A stretch of DNA of 64,000 nt from JAJPKK01 sp963824905 (GCA_963824905.1 CAWGRH010000027.1:558001-622000); one strand, 5' to 3'. Shown: positions 8,827-18,701, numbered from the stretch's first letter. A program made the numbers and translations. Notes: a model not told the origin generated them from the sequence alone.

Positions 8827-8903
8827 GCAGCTGTAGCTCAGTTGGTTAGAGCGCCTGACTGTGGATCAGGAGGTCGGTGGTTCAACTCCCCCCAGCTGTA
8901 CCA
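8827..8903 (+). tRNA. tRNA-His (anticodon GTG), A73, no G-1
   Basis: All arms fold: acceptor 8827-8833 with 8893-8899 (7 bp, G1-U72 wobble), D-stem GCTC/GAGC, anticodon stem CCTGA/TCAGG with GTG at 8861-8863, and T-loop TTCAACT. CCA is encoded at 8901-8903. The discriminator is A (8900), and the base before position 1 cannot pair with it, so the usual extra G-1:C73 pair is absent. This is the known histidine identity variant of a large alphaproteobacterial clade. The T-stem has one U-C mismatch (8878 with 8890). Confidence 0.95.
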
Positions 8904-9415
8904 ACAATTTCAAATACTTAGATTTCCCTACCTCCGTCGAGATCGCTAGCGGTAGCGGATCGGGGTAAGCGGCCGGGTCAATGGCCGGCAGTCTCTCCTT
9001 CGTCCCGGTCGAAGAAAAATCTCTGACCCCGTGTCGGAATGGGCTCGGTTCAAAAATCTTCACGTAGAGGGCCACCGCCCTTTGAACCTTTTCGCCTCTC
9101 GGACGTCTAAAGGTTCAGGCGCCCCCAAGGGCGTGCTTTCGCGGCCAGGCCTCTCCACCCCCCACCCCCCACCCCAGAGGGGCCTGGCTGCCTCTCCCTC
9201 CCCCGACGGCAAATCCGCACCCCTCTACATTCTCAGGCCTTCGCCTGCGGATAGCTCGGTCGAGCACTCAAGCCTCACGGCTATGCTCCAACACGTCCTT
9301 CGGCGGGCGTTAACCGTCCGTGGATTTGGTGCTCCCAGGGCGGAACATTTCAGCGAACATTCGACCGAAATTGCGGTACGGTGGCCGCCCTCAGATTCGA
9401 CCCATGGAGGCTTAG
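8904..9415. other. 512-base stretch without a convincing gene
   Basis: No reading frame here looks like a protein. Visible structure is limited to an inverted repeat TGAACCTTT/AAAGGTTCA (9083-9117) and a C-rich run near 9160-9176 (CCCCCCACCCCCCACCCC). The last few bases carry the GGAGG ribosome site of the next gene. Confidence 0.6.
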
Positions 9416-9811
9416 ATGGCCAATCGCGCGACAGACTTCGCCAACCTAACGCGCATCTGCGAGTTCGCCCGCCGCCTGCACCAGCTTCACCGGCTCGGGG
9501 GTGAGGACGCGGTCGACGAGGAGTTCGGCGCGGTGTGCCGCGCGATATGGGGATTTACCCTCGACGACTTCACCGATGACGACCTGTCGGCGCAGGACCA
9601 CGCCTGGCTCGATGAGCTCACCCAGGAGTGCGCGATCGATTTCGCCGCCGAGCAGGGCTACGACCTCAAGGACTACATCCACGGCGGCTGCGTCGCCGAT
9701 TGGTGGGGCTTCAGCTGGATGATCCTGGCCGAAGCGAGGGGCGTGCTGACCGCGGAGAAGCGAGCAGCCGCGTGGTGCAGGCACGGTGAGAAGACGTGGT
9801 GGGCGCAATAG
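9416..9811 (+). CDS. hypothetical acidic cytoplasmic protein
   Basis: Protein of 131 residues with no signal or membrane segment. It is rich in Asp, Glu and Trp (TLDDFTDDDLSAQDHAWLDELTQECAIDFAAEQGYDLKDYIHGGC...WWGFSWMILAEARGV). GGAGG sits 4 bases before ATG, and codon use matches the surrounding genes, so it is very likely real. I do not recognise the family. It stands alone between the tRNA region and a damaged small gene, with no operon partner to suggest a role. Confidence 0.75.
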   Translation: MANRATDFANLTRICEFARRLHQLHRLGGEDAVDEEFGAVCRAIWGFTLDDFTDDDLSAQDHAWLDELTQECAIDFAAEQGYDLKDYIHGGCVADWWGFSWMILAEARGVLTAEKRAAAWCRHGEKTWWAQ

Positions 9812-9996
9812 CGGGCGCGCTGCGGGGTGCGAACCCTCCCAAATGCCGTGATAGCCTGCTCGGCGCGAGCTTTCGGCAATCGTTCCCCGAGCAACGCAAG
9901 AATAAGCAAGCGACGCCGGAATAACCGCTCCATCTCCCGAGTGTAACGGAGGCCCCCCTTCGAAACGCTGCCGCAGTGGCAGCACGGGAGAGAACC

Positions 9997-10229
9997 ATGA
10001 AAACATCGCGATACGTCATCGGTGCCCAGGTCCTTGGCGCAGTGATTGCCGGCGCGGCCCTTGTCCTGACTACGGACGCCGCAAGTGCCGCAAGGTATTT
10101 GCCGCGAGGACACGCGAGCGAATACCGAGCGTCGCAGCACGCGTCGCCCGGGGACAATTGTACGAATCGCTCGCCAATGGTCGTCAGCCTTATCAGAACC
10201 CGGACCGGCAGCTTTACCTGCCGGACTGA
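9997..10229 (+). pseudogene. small exported protein, probably frameshifted
   Basis: From ATG at 9997 (GGGAG upstream) the frame gives a clear signal peptide (MKTSRYVIGAQVLGAVIAGAALVL...AASAA) and then RYLPRGHASEYRASQHAS. Continuing in this frame gives an unlikely tail to 10287. A neighbouring frame from about 10140 gives a protein-like end, RGQLYESLANGRQPYQNPD and RQLYLPD, with its stop at 10227-10229. A single-base shift around 10135-10145 would join the two. The family is not recognised, and the intended protein is about 77 residues. It may be a real lesion or a sequence error. Confidence 0.5.
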
Positions 10230-10453
10230 TGGCAATTCGACCAATATCGACCCTTCGGCGCCGGCTACCGCCGGGCGCCGAAACTGATCAGTGGGCGCGA
10301 TGTGTCCGCGAGGATTTTCGTGATTGCCGCAGCGTGACATCGAAGCTGGCGGACTTTCTGCGAGGCCGTGTATCTTCGCAACGCACTCGCTTGCCGGGCG
10401 CGGACTGCCCAAGTCGATTTGCGCCACCCGATCGATCCGGCCGAAACGCACAC

Positions 10454-11201
10454 ATGCGATTGATGCCTCGCTCCTCCGCTGTTCCGCTGCACCGGCGGTG
10501 GATCGCCGACATCATCCATCTCGGCAGAAAGGCCCATACGGTCGGCGCCGACCTCGTCGTCAACGTGGCCGCAGCCGCGAGCGGCACGCACGGCGCGGCA
10601 ACCGCCGGTTTCCTGGGTGTCGATATGGGTGCGGGCCGTGGGGCTCGTCGCCCGAAACCGGCCCGAGCTGCGCACCGCCTACCTGCCGTTTCCATGGCCG
10701 CGGATCTACGTGCATCCCTCGCTGGCGGTCACCGTCATGACCGAGCGTCAATGGCAGGGCGCGCCCGCGGTGTTCGCTCAGCCGATCCCGAACGCCGATA
10801 CCCGCACCGTGTGCGAGATCGACGACGTCTTCGTCCCGTTGAAGAGTCTTCCGGTCGAGAACGTCGGCGCGTTTCGCCACATCATCCGCATCTCCAGATT
10901 TCCGCTGCCGCTGCGGCGCATGCTGTGGAGCATCGCGCATGACTGGTCGGGCCGGCTGCGCTCGAAATATATCGGCAGCGTCGCGATCAATTCGCTGCCG
11001 CGCACGCGGATCCGGATCACGCAGATCGCCTCGCCGTGCTCGTTTCTCATCTATTTCGGACAGGCCGAGCCGAACGGCGACATGCCGGTGCAGGTGTTCT
11101 GGGATCACCGCGTGATGGATGCGATCGAGGTCGATCGCATGTTCCGCGAGATCGAAGCGACCCTCAATGGCGAGGTGGTCGCGGAGCTTGGGAAGAAATA
11201 G
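10454..11201 (+). pseudogene. 2-oxoacid dehydrogenase acyltransferase-like protein, frameshifted
   Basis: The first frame, from ATG 10454, gives MRLMPRSSAVPLHRRWIADI and then IHLGRKAHTVGADLVV. A second frame, from about 10563 to the stop at 11201, gives SIWVRAVGLVARNRPELRTAY and then LPFPWPRIYVHPSLAVTV, ending with FGQAEPNGDMPVQVFWDHRVMD. Together they resemble the catalytic-domain-like acyltransferase family related to dihydrolipoyl acyltransferase, including the late H-R-V-x-D motif at FWDHRVMDAIEVDRM. One single-base shift near 10555-10570 is needed. A GTG at 10617 could start a shortened 194-residue product but has no ribosome site. Lipoyl domains are absent, so it is not an E2 subunit of a normal dehydrogenase complex. 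Confidence 0.65.
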
Positions 11202-11402
11202 CGTCGATCCCGCCGGCTATTCGGGTGGGTCCGTCTGCAAGACGCGCGGCGAAGGCGCGAGCGTGACGCCAACCTCCATCCGTGTTGTCACCACCGACCC
11301 GGGTTGATATCGTGCCGTGCGGGTCCGAGCGCTTGGCCGCCCGCGCGGGCGAACCTGGAAATTCCATACAGATTCAGCATTCGAAGACTCTGAACTCGCA
11401 TC

Positions 11403-12587
11403 ATGCAATTTGCATTCGCGATCATGAATCTATTTCCCGGCGGCGGCCTGCAGCGGGATTGCGTGGACATCGCGCACCGGGTCCAGCAACGCGGGCACGC
11501 TGTCACGATCTTCACGTCGCGAAATGTGGGCCGCATCGCCGAGGATCTGTCCGTGCGCATCCTCCCGGTCGTCGGCTATACCAATCACGGCCGGCAGCGC
11601 TCGTTCTCGGAGGTGTTCGCGAAGAACGCCGCGGGCCGTTTCGATCTTCTGGTCGGCTTCGACAAGCTCGGCGGACTCGACCTTCTCTACTGCTCGGACC
11701 GCTCGGTGCGGGCGCGGGCGACGCGAAATCCGCTGCTGCACCTGCTGCCGCGCTACCGCGGATACATGGGCCTCGAACGGGAGTGCTTCGCGCCGCACCA
11801 TGCGACGGAGATCCTGCTGTTGTCCGAGTCTCAGCTCGACGAGTATTGGAACGCGTGGCGGACCGAACCGAGCCGGCTCGTCATGCTGCCGCCCACACTC
11901 GCGCCTGCAAGACGCAAGCCCGAATATCGCGCGAATGGCGTGCGGACGGGATGGCGCAAGCGCCTGGGCCTGCGGCCGGACGATTGGGTGTGGATCGCGA
12001 CCTGCGTCCAGCCGACGACCAAAGGCACCGACCGAAGCGTGCGCGCACTGCGCCACTTTCCCGATGCCCGGTTGCTCGTCGTCGGACTCGGCGAGGACGA
12101 GACCAAGTCGGCGAAAACCCGGCAGCTCGCCCAGGAGCTCGGGGTCGCCAACCGGATCAAGTGGCTCGGCCATCATGAGGATGTGCCCGAGCTGATGGCC
12201 GCAGCCGACGTTTTCGTGCATCCCGCCCGCTACGACACGACGGGCACCGTCATTCTCGAGGCGATCGTCAACGGTCTGCCGGTGATCACCACGTCCAACT
12301 GCGGCTACGCCAAGCACGTCACCAGCGCGAACGCCGGAATCGTCGTCCAGGAGCCGTTCCGTCCGCAGACCTTTCTTGCTGCGCTGGGGATCGCGCGCGA
12401 TCCCGCGTGCCGGCTGCGCTGGTCCGGATCGGGACGCGAATACGGCAAGCAGGCCTCACTCTACGAGGGAAGGGCTCGCGCCAGCGAGCTGATCGTCGCG
12501 AGTGGCTTCAGGCACGCCGCCGACGCGCGTGGGCGCACCGGACGCGAGGCTCTCATCGATCCCGCCGTCAGCGCCGCGGCACGGTGA
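11403..12587 (+). CDS. WaaG-like family 4 glycosyltransferase
   Basis: Protein of 394 residues with a GT-B fold. The N-terminus MQFAFAIMNLFPGGGLQRDC has the acceptor-side F-P-x-G-G-L-Q-R-D motif of lipopolysaccharide glucosyltransferase I (WaaG/RfaG). The C-terminal half has the donor-side pattern VFVHPARYDTTGTVILEAIVNGLPVITT, with a T-V-I-L-E-A version of the EX7E motif. It would transfer a hexose from a nucleotide sugar to core oligosaccharide or another glycan at the inner membrane. It is the first gene of a glycosyltransferase group reaching to 19902. The last 35 residues are divergent. Confidence 0.82.
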   Translation: MQFAFAIMNLFPGGGLQRDCVDIAHRVQQRGHAVTIFTSRNVGRIAEDLSVRILPVVGYTNHGRQRSFSEVFAKNAAGRFDLLVGFDKLGGLDLLYCSDRSVRARATRNPLLHLLPRYRGYMGLERECFAPHHATEILLLSESQLDEYWNAWRTEPSRLVMLPPTLAPARRKPEYRANGVRTGWRKRLGLRPDDWVWIATCVQPTTKGTDRSVRALRHFPDARLLVVGLGEDETKSAKTRQLAQELGVANRIKWLGHHEDVPELMAAADVFVHPARYDTTGTVILEAIVNGLPVITTSNCGYAKHVTSANAGIVVQEPFRPQTFLAALGIARDPACRLRWSGSGREYGKQASLYEGRARASELIVASGFRHAADARGRTGREALIDPAVSAAAR

Positions 12588-12640
12588 AGCCACGCGGGGG
12601 CGGGAGCGCGCGCCTCGATCAGTCCGCCACTGCGTCCGGA

Positions 12641-13664
12641 TCATCGGGCAAAGCTCGCCCTCCACGCGAACGCCAACGCCCGTCCCGGGTGCAGCAACGC
12701 GACCAATGCAGCGACTCGCAGCCGCTGCGGTGCGTGCCCGGCTTCATCGAGTATCTCGACGAGTCGCGCCTGCGCGAGCTTGCGCTCGACGTGATTGAGA
12801 TCGAACAGGCGGCGCTCCACGGCGGCAATGTGTTTCGGCGCGGCCGTCCGATCGGAATCGAGGAACTGGTAGAACCCGACATCCGGAGCGAAGAACGAGG
12901 TCTCGGCCTCCGGTCCCCACCAGTCCGGCGGCTCCGCGAGAGCCGCGGCCGGGTCCTCCGCACCGGTCCGCCGCGAGGCTGCCGAATGCTGCGCCAAGCG
13001 GACCGAGAACGCCTGCCGCACGGCATTGCGTCGCGAAATGCTCGCATCGTGCCGGCGCAGCGTGACGAGACGCTCCGGCAGGTTGGCGATGCCGCCATTC
13101 TCCGCCATGCGCAGCCACAGGTCATAGTCCTCCGCCGCAGCGAACGCCCTTCGGTAGCCACCCAGTCGACGCACCGCCTCGGCCCGCATCATGACCGACG
13201 AATGAACGAAAGGATTGCCGCGACGGAGATGGCGCGCGAGCTTGCCGGGATCGGTCGGCGGCGCAATTCGGCCGGTCGCTGCCCCGTCTGCGTCGATGAC
13301 GTGCGCAGCGCTGCCGACGAGGTCGACGCGGTCGTGGCGCTCGATGAAGCCAAGCTGCAATGCCAGCCGGTCGGGACGCGCGACGTCGTCGGCGTCGAGC
13401 CGCGCGAGATAAGGCGCGCGCGCCGCGGCGATGCCGAGATTGAGCGCCGCGACGATGCCGAGGGGCGTCTGGCGCAGCACGCGCACGCGATCATCGGCGC
13501 GGGCGCATTGCTCCAGCAGGTGCACCGTCTCGTCGTCGGATCCGTCGTCGACGATGACGAGCTCGAAATCGCGGAATGTCTGATCGCGGACGCTGTCGAC
13601 CGCTTCGCGCAGCCATGCTCGCGCCGTTGCGCACCGGCATGAGGACTGATATGAGCGGCGTCAT
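12641..13664 (-). pseudogene. family 2 glycosyltransferase, frameshifted near its N-terminus
   Basis: ATG at 13664 opens MTPLISVLMPVRNGAS, the classic start of a GT2 enzyme, but the following WLREAVDSVRDQ and FRDFELVIVDDGSDDETV are in another frame that runs to 12641. One extra base near 13617 explains the break. The body carries ARLDADDVARPDRLALQ (the DxD metal site) and the EDYDLWLRMAENG acceptor motif, so the family is certain. This is the only minus-strand gene in the cluster, and about 100 bases at 13665-13764 separate it from the divergent neighbour. If the shift is real, the donor-binding N-terminus is lost. Confidence 0.75.
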
Positions 13665-13764
13665 CGCGGTGCCGATCCGGACAGCCGGTTCTCGCGCGAG
13701 GCGCGCGGACCCGGAGCGCCGCCCGCCGATCGCCTGCGGCCAGCCGCGCTACGGTTCTGCACGC

Positions 13765-14655
13765 ATGCCGAAATCATTGCGCGAATACTCGGCGGACGAT
13801 TGGCGCCATTTGCGCCCGGTGACACAGGCCGTCAAGTCCCTGCGCTACCGCGCGATCGATCGCAGCTACCGGCGCAGGCCCTCGCGCGTCGGCGACATTG
13901 CCGCCGCCTCGCGCTCAATCCGCGACCGCCGCGTGCTGGTCACGATCGCGTTCGGCGATCCTGCACTGATCGAATGGCAGACCCGGCTGGTGCGCCATTA
14001 CGTGCCCGACGTCCGGCATGTCATCGTCGACAACTCGCCGGCGGACGAGACCGCAGAAGAGATCCGGCGCATGGCCGATGCCGATACTTATCTGCGCGCA
14101 CCGGAGAATCCGTGGTCGGGCGACGCGGCGAGCCGATCGCACGGCATCGCGCTCAACTGGACGTGGGACAACCTGATACGTCCCGGCGAACCGGAGGCGT
14201 TCGGCTTCCTCGATCACGACATATTCCCCACTGCGATCGACGATCCGTTCGCGCCGCTCGCGACCCAGGACGTCTACGGCGTCGTGCGCAGGGTCGGACG
14301 GCGCTGGTTCCTGTGGGCCGGATTCTGCATGTTTCGCTTCGCCGCAGTGAAGAATGCGCCGCTCGATTTCGGTCAGGACTGGTTCGCCGGACTGGACACC
14401 GGCGGCGGAAACTGGAACGGCGTCTACCGGCGCATCGACGTCGAGACGCTCACGCAGCCGGCGACGAGCTTCGTCCCGTTCAAACCGGGAATTGCCGTCG
14501 CCGACGGGCCGTTGCAATGGTGCGGACCGTGGCTCCACGAGATCGGGCTGATGGGCTCTCCCGGGCTGTTTGCCGAGAAGCGCCGCGTCGTCGCGGCGAT
14601 GCTCGCGCCCCATCTCGACGCGGCGCGGGTGCCGCTCACGATCGATGCGGCGTGA
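13765..14655 (+). CDS. GT2-like glycosyltransferase, putative
   Basis: Protein of 296 residues. After a basic N-terminus (MPKSLREYSADDWRHLRPVT) come VLVTIAFGDPALIEWQTRLV and HVIVDNSPADETAEEI, which look like the nucleotide-sugar half of a GT-A fold. FGFLDHDIFPT supplies a DxD-like D-H-D. The remainder (RWFLWAGFCMFRF...DWFAGLDTGGGNWNGVYRR) is not one I can assign. I chose ATG 13765 over upstream in-frame starts because those overlap the divergent promoter region. Its stop overlaps the GTG start of the next gene (GTGA), which indicates translational coupling. Confidence 0.7.
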   Translation: MPKSLREYSADDWRHLRPVTQAVKSLRYRAIDRSYRRRPSRVGDIAAASRSIRDRRVLVTIAFGDPALIEWQTRLVRHYVPDVRHVIVDNSPADETAEEIRRMADADTYLRAPENPWSGDAASRSHGIALNWTWDNLIRPGEPEAFGFLDHDIFPTAIDDPFAPLATQDVYGVVRRVGRRWFLWAGFCMFRFAAVKNAPLDFGQDWFAGLDTGGGNWNGVYRRIDVETLTQPATSFVPFKPGIAVADGPLQWCGPWLHEIGLMGSPGLFAEKRRVVAAMLAPHLDAARVPLTIDAA

Positions 14656-15783
14656 CCGCGCCGGCGATGGCGAGCGACAGCGGCCGGCCCGCTCCGAAAA
14701 TCCTCGAAATCGGCGCGACGCCCTATATGTGGCACGCGTTTCCCGACACGACCGAGTTCTATTCGACCTGGCCCGATGAAACCTTTGCCGCGCCTTCGCG
14801 CGGCCTCCACATCGTGTCGCTCGCCACGCTCCCCGGTCTCGCGCGCCGCATCGCCGATCCGACCATCGACCTCATCGTCGCCCACGCGCCCGCTTCGCCT
14901 CCGTGGTCCGGCCGCGCACTCGCTCGGGCGCTGTTCCGCCGCAGCAGGCTGCGCGGCAACCTTGCCGTTGGGCGCGGAATAGGCATCGAGCTGCTGCGTC
15001 GCCGCGCCGCCGCGCCGCTCGCCGTTCTCGATTTCGAAGAACTCGATCGGAATCGAGCGCAGCAGTCTGTTCCTGCTCGACAAGGCCGTCGCCTACTTCA
15101 AGCGCGAACTGCCGATCGACCATTGGCAGGTGCTGGCGAGGACTGCGCACCGGCGTGTCCCGACGCCGCGATTTCGCAGCGTCGAGCGCAACGGCGAGCG
15201 CATCGCAAAGCTCCACCCGATTTCACTCGGGCTTCCGTTGGCCGCGGCCGATCGGCTCGTCGCGTCGCCGCCGTCGGGAGAGAAGACGATCGACGTCTTC
15301 TTCGCCGGGCGCATCCACGATTCGTCGACGGTGCGGCACCGCGGCTTCGACGAGCTCGTGGCCTTGCGCGACGAAGGTTACGCGATCGACGTCTCCGACA
15401 CGGCACTGCCATTCGAGGCGTATCTCGCGCGATGTGCGCGGGCGCATCTCGTCTGGTCGCCGGAGGGGTTCGGATGGCAGACCTTCCGCATCTACGAAGC
15501 GGCGATCTGCGGCGCCGCTCCGTTGGTGAGCCGGCCGAGCATCGAACGATACCGGCCGCTGACCGACGGCATTCACGCCGTCTATTACGATGTGGAGCCC
15601 GGCGAGCTGGCCCGCACAGTCAGGGCGGCGCTCGGGGATCGCGATCGGTTGCGCACCATCGGAGGTGCGGCGCGCGATCATGTGAAGGCGTTTCATACGC
15701 CGGCGGCGATCGCGCGCCACGTCGTCGAGACTGCGCTCTCCGCGGCCGGCCGTCGCGCGGCCCCGGCGGAACGAGTCCGATGA
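14652..15783 (+). pseudogene. group 1 glycosyltransferase (CgeB-like C-terminus), frameshifted
   Basis: GTG at 14652 overlaps the preceding stop. The first frame reads TAPAMASDSGRPAPKILEIG and on to PLAVLDFEE. From about 15042 the sensible reading continues one base out of register: SIGIERSSLFLLDKAVAYF, then KRELPIDHWQVLARTAHRR, to the stop at 15783. An extra A in GAAGAACTC would explain it. The C-terminal part, HLVWSPEGFGWQTFRIYEAA and ICGAAPLVSRPSIERY, is the donor-binding motif of CgeB-like glycosyltransferases. The stop overlaps the next start (ATGA). If the shift is a sequencing error, this is a normal member of the surface-glycan cluster. Confidence 0.7.
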
Positions 15784-17255
15784 GCGCATCCTCCGCAACG
15801 CAGCAGGGCATTACCCTCGAAGAGGCGAGCGAGGCCGCGCCGCGCATTGTGTTCGATCTCACCACCACCGCCATGTGGTCGGGACCTCCCGTCGGGATCG
15901 TGCGGGTCGAGAGCGAGCTCGGCCGTTGGGGCCTGCGACATCTCGACCGGCTCGTTCCCGCGTTCTTCGATCCGGGCACCGGGGGATTTCGCGAGCTCGG
16001 TCGCACCGTGGCGAATGATCTCATTGCCCAGCGCATCGCCATCGACACGCTGTCCTTCGTCAGTCCGGCGCGGAAGGGCAAGCGGAAAACCGATCGCATT
16101 CCCCGTCCGTTGCAGCCGCTCGCCATGTGGTTGCTGCAGTCGCGGCGCATGGCGTTGCAAACGCTCGAGCGCATCCGCCTCGCCCATCCAAACAGCCGCA
16201 CGGCCAAGGTCGCGGACACGGTGCAGCGGGCCATCATGGGCGACAAATACCGCGCCATGATGGTACGGCCGGACGGATCGCGCCGCGCCTATGTCACGAC
16301 CGACATGATTCTCGGGGCGCCGATCGAGTTGACGGCGCGCGATACTCTCGTGTGCGCGGGCGCAGGCTGGGCGCACGGCGATATCAGGGCGATAGCGGAG
16401 GCGAAACGCCGAACCGGCTTTCGTTTCGTCCTGTTGTGCTTCGACATCATTCCGTTGATGTTTCCGCAGTTCTACAAGGACGCCGACGTCGCGATCCATC
16501 GCGACTATTGCCATATCGCCTTCCCGCTCGCCGATCTCGTCGTCTTCAACTCGAACGCCGTAGCGAGAGACGTGAATGCCTATTGCGGGGCCAACGGCCT
16601 CGCGCTTGGCAGGACGGCGGTGAGTGCGCTCGGCGCCGACCTCCGCCCTGCCGCGCCGCCCGCGCCGCTGCCGGCTGGTCTCGAGCCCGATCGATATGCC
16701 TTGCTGGTTTCGACCATCGAGCCACGCAAGGGTCATCGCATGATCTACGAGGCATGGCTCGAGTTGCTCGATGCCGGCGTCCCCCAGCGCGCGCGCTTCA
16801 AGCTCGTCTTCGCGGGGCGGATCGGATGGCTGGTCGAAGACCTCGTCGCGAAGCTGCGCGGTGATCCGCGTCTCGAGGGCACACTCGAAATTCTGACCGA
16901 TTCCGACGACGACGAAGTCGCGGCGCTCTACCGACATGCCGCGTTCTGCCTCTACCCTTCGCAGTATGAAGGATACGGCCTCCCCGTCATCGAAGCCTTC
17001 TTCCACGGCAAGGCGGTGCTCGCCTCCACCGGCGGCGCCGTTCCCGAGGTGGTGGGCGATTTCTCGCCGTGCCTCGATCCCGACGATGCCGCGGCGTGGA
17101 GCGACATGCTGCGCCTATGGATCGAGAGGCCGGAGGCGCGCGCGACTTACGTCGAGCAGATCCGATCGTCGTTTCATAGCCCCACCTGGGACCGGTCGGC
17201 CGAGGCGTTCTTCGCACTCGTCTCGCCATCGGCGGACGCAGCCAATGACGATTGA
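15780..17255 (+). CDS. family 4 glycosyltransferase
   Basis: Protein of 491 residues. The N-terminal half holds IVFDLTTTAMWSGPPVGIVR and RFVLLCFDIIPLMFPQFYKD, typical of mannosyl/rhamnosyl-type GT4 enzymes. The donor domain has YALLVSTIEPRKGHRMIYEA and FCLYPSQYEGYGLPVIEAFF (the E-G-x-G-L-P...E site). It is cytoplasmic or membrane-peripheral, with no transmembrane segment. ATGA overlap with the previous gene indicates an operon. It closely resembles the next gene in order of motifs (both have a ...DI(I)P/MLP... segment and the IEPRK/IIPRK signature), so the two may act in succession on the same glycan. Confidence 0.85.
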   Translation: MSASSATQQGITLEEASEAAPRIVFDLTTTAMWSGPPVGIVRVESELGRWGLRHLDRLVPAFFDPGTGGFRELGRTVANDLIAQRIAIDTLSFVSPARKGKRKTDRIPRPLQPLAMWLLQSRRMALQTLERIRLAHPNSRTAKVADTVQRAIMGDKYRAMMVRPDGSRRAYVTTDMILGAPIELTARDTLVCAGAGWAHGDIRAIAEAKRRTGFRFVLLCFDIIPLMFPQFYKDADVAIHRDYCHIAFPLADLVVFNSNAVARDVNAYCGANGLALGRTAVSALGADLRPAAPPAPLPAGLEPDRYALLVSTIEPRKGHRMIYEAWLELLDAGVPQRARFKLVFAGRIGWLVEDLVAKLRGDPRLEGTLEILTDSDDDEVAALYRHAAFCLYPSQYEGYGLPVIEAFFHGKAVLASTGGAVPEVVGDFSPCLDPDDAAAWSDMLRLWIERPEARATYVEQIRSSFHSPTWDRSAEAFFALVSPSADAANDD

Positions 17256-17366
17256 ACCCCGATTTCCCTTGCAGTTTGCCGGCCCGGTTGCGGTATGGAG
17301 CGGAACCGGCAGGCGCCGCCAGCCAGGAGGCATTCCGGCGCTCTACACCATGCGGGACCCTGGCAA

Positions 17367-18701
17367 ATGCGAGTAGGCTCGGTGCGGGGATCGATCTTGA
17401 TCGACATCACCGAGTTCTTCGATCAGTTCCGCCTCGCGAGCCATCCGACCGGCATCAGCCGAACGGTTCTCAATCTCGCTGATCAGCTCATCGCCGATCC
17501 CGGTGCCGTCTTCGAAAGCACCCGCCCGCTGTTCTGGCATCCGCTGTTGGGGCACCCGATCACGATCCAAGGCCCTCGGCTCTCGCCATTGCGCGACTTC
17601 TTCGCGCAATTGCGCAGCTCGTTCGAGACCGCCGGCCTCGAGCCAACCTCTTATTCGTCGCCCGCCATGAAGGCGATTGCCACATCGCTGCCGCGGCCGC
17701 TGCGCTACCGGCTGTTCCCAGCCGACAACGGCGTGGTCTTGTTCACGCATTGGGCGCGACGCGAAGGAATCCGGCTCGTTCCGGCGAGCTTCGGCGCCGG
17801 CGACAGCCTGTTCTTGCCGGGATCGTTCTGGCTCGGCAGATACCTGCCGCAGCTCCTCGCACAGGCCCGCGCCGCCGAAACGCCGATAAGCGCCTTCGTT
17901 CACGACATGTTGCCGATCTCCCAGCCCGAATGGCTTCCGGAGCGCCATGCCCGGCAGTTCCGCCGCGGCTGCGACGTCCTGTTGCCCGCATGCGCGACGA
18001 TCGTCTGCAACTCGCAGCACACGAAGGGCGAGCTCCGTCGTCTCGTGCGGCTGCCCGAAACCATGCCGATCGAGGTATGCCGCCTCGCCGACGAACCCTT
18101 CGAGGGCCCGTCGATGCCGGTGCCCCCGGCCATCGCACAATGGCTCACAGCGCGTTACGTGCTGTTCGTCTCCACCATCATTCCCCGCAAGAATCACGCT
18201 CTGTTGCTCGAAGCGTGGCGCCGCCTGTGGGGCCAGATGGGGCCCGCGACGCCCCATCTGCTGATCGCCGGCGGCGGTGCGCTGGACAGCCGGCTCGCCG
18301 CCATGGCGGAACGCGACAGGGCCGAGGGCGGCCGCGTGATCTGGCTCGGCAGCGTCGACGACCCTTCCCTGGAGGCACTCTATCGCGGCGCCTGGATGAC
18401 GACCTATCCGAGCCTCGGCGAAGGTTACGGACTGCCTGTCGCCGAAGCTCTCGCGCGCGGCAAGATCTGCCTCGCCGCACCGAGCGGCGGAATTGCCGAG
18501 GTCAGCGCCGATCTGATCGACATCATCGACCCCCATGATCCCCAGAGCGTCGCGGACCGCGTGAGCTTCTACGCCGCAAATCCGAAAGAGCGCGCAGCCC
18601 GGGAAGCGGCGATCGCCGAACGATACCGCCCGACCGGTTGGACCGATGTCGCTCTCACTATCCGTCGGATGCTCGAAGAGTCCGCGCAACGGCCGGGCTG
18701 A
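17367..18701 (+). CDS. family 4 glycosyltransferase
   Basis: Protein of 444 residues from ATG 17367; an in-frame extension to 17295 is possible but lacks family resemblance. The start reads ILIDITEFFDQFRLASHPTG and then ISRTVLNL, similar to the preceding enzyme. The donor half has YVLFVSTIIPRKNHALLLEA and AWMTTYPSLGEGYGLPVAEA, the family catalytic site, then a GGIAEV loop. It probably adds one sugar in the same glycan as its neighbours. The gap to the upstream gene is about 110 bases. The acceptor cannot be told from sequence. Confidence 0.85.
   Translation: MRVGSVRGSILIDITEFFDQFRLASHPTGISRTVLNLADQLIADPGAVFESTRPLFWHPLLGHPITIQGPRLSPLRDFFAQLRSSFETAGLEPTSYSSPAMKAIATSLPRPLRYRLFPADNGVVLFTHWARREGIRLVPASFGAGDSLFLPGSFWLGRYLPQLLAQARAAETPISAFVHDMLPISQPEWLPERHARQFRRGCDVLLPACATIVCNSQHTKGELRRLVRLPETMPIEVCRLADEPFEGPSMPVPPAIAQWLTARYVLFVSTIIPRKNHALLLEAWRRLWGQMGPATPHLLIAGGGALDSRLAAMAERDRAEGGRVIWLGSVDDPSLEALYRGAWMTTYPSLGEGYGLPVAEALARGKICLAAPSGGIAEVSADLIDIIDPHDPQSVADRVSFYAANPKERAAREAAIAERYRPTGWTDVALTIRRMLEESAQRPG

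Noticed and set aside
9031..9504. Plus-strand frame of 157 codons after the tRNA
   Set aside because: Pro/Ser/Arg-rich low-complexity product, no ribosome site, and it overlaps the better gene at 9416.
13800..15779. Long plus-strand frame that would fuse three glycosyltransferases into a protein of 1151 residues
   Set aside because: Only the parts from 14652 to about 15042 and from 15780 onward look like real protein. The first part is a shadow of the gene at 13765, and the middle is arginine-rich noise caused by the frameshift.
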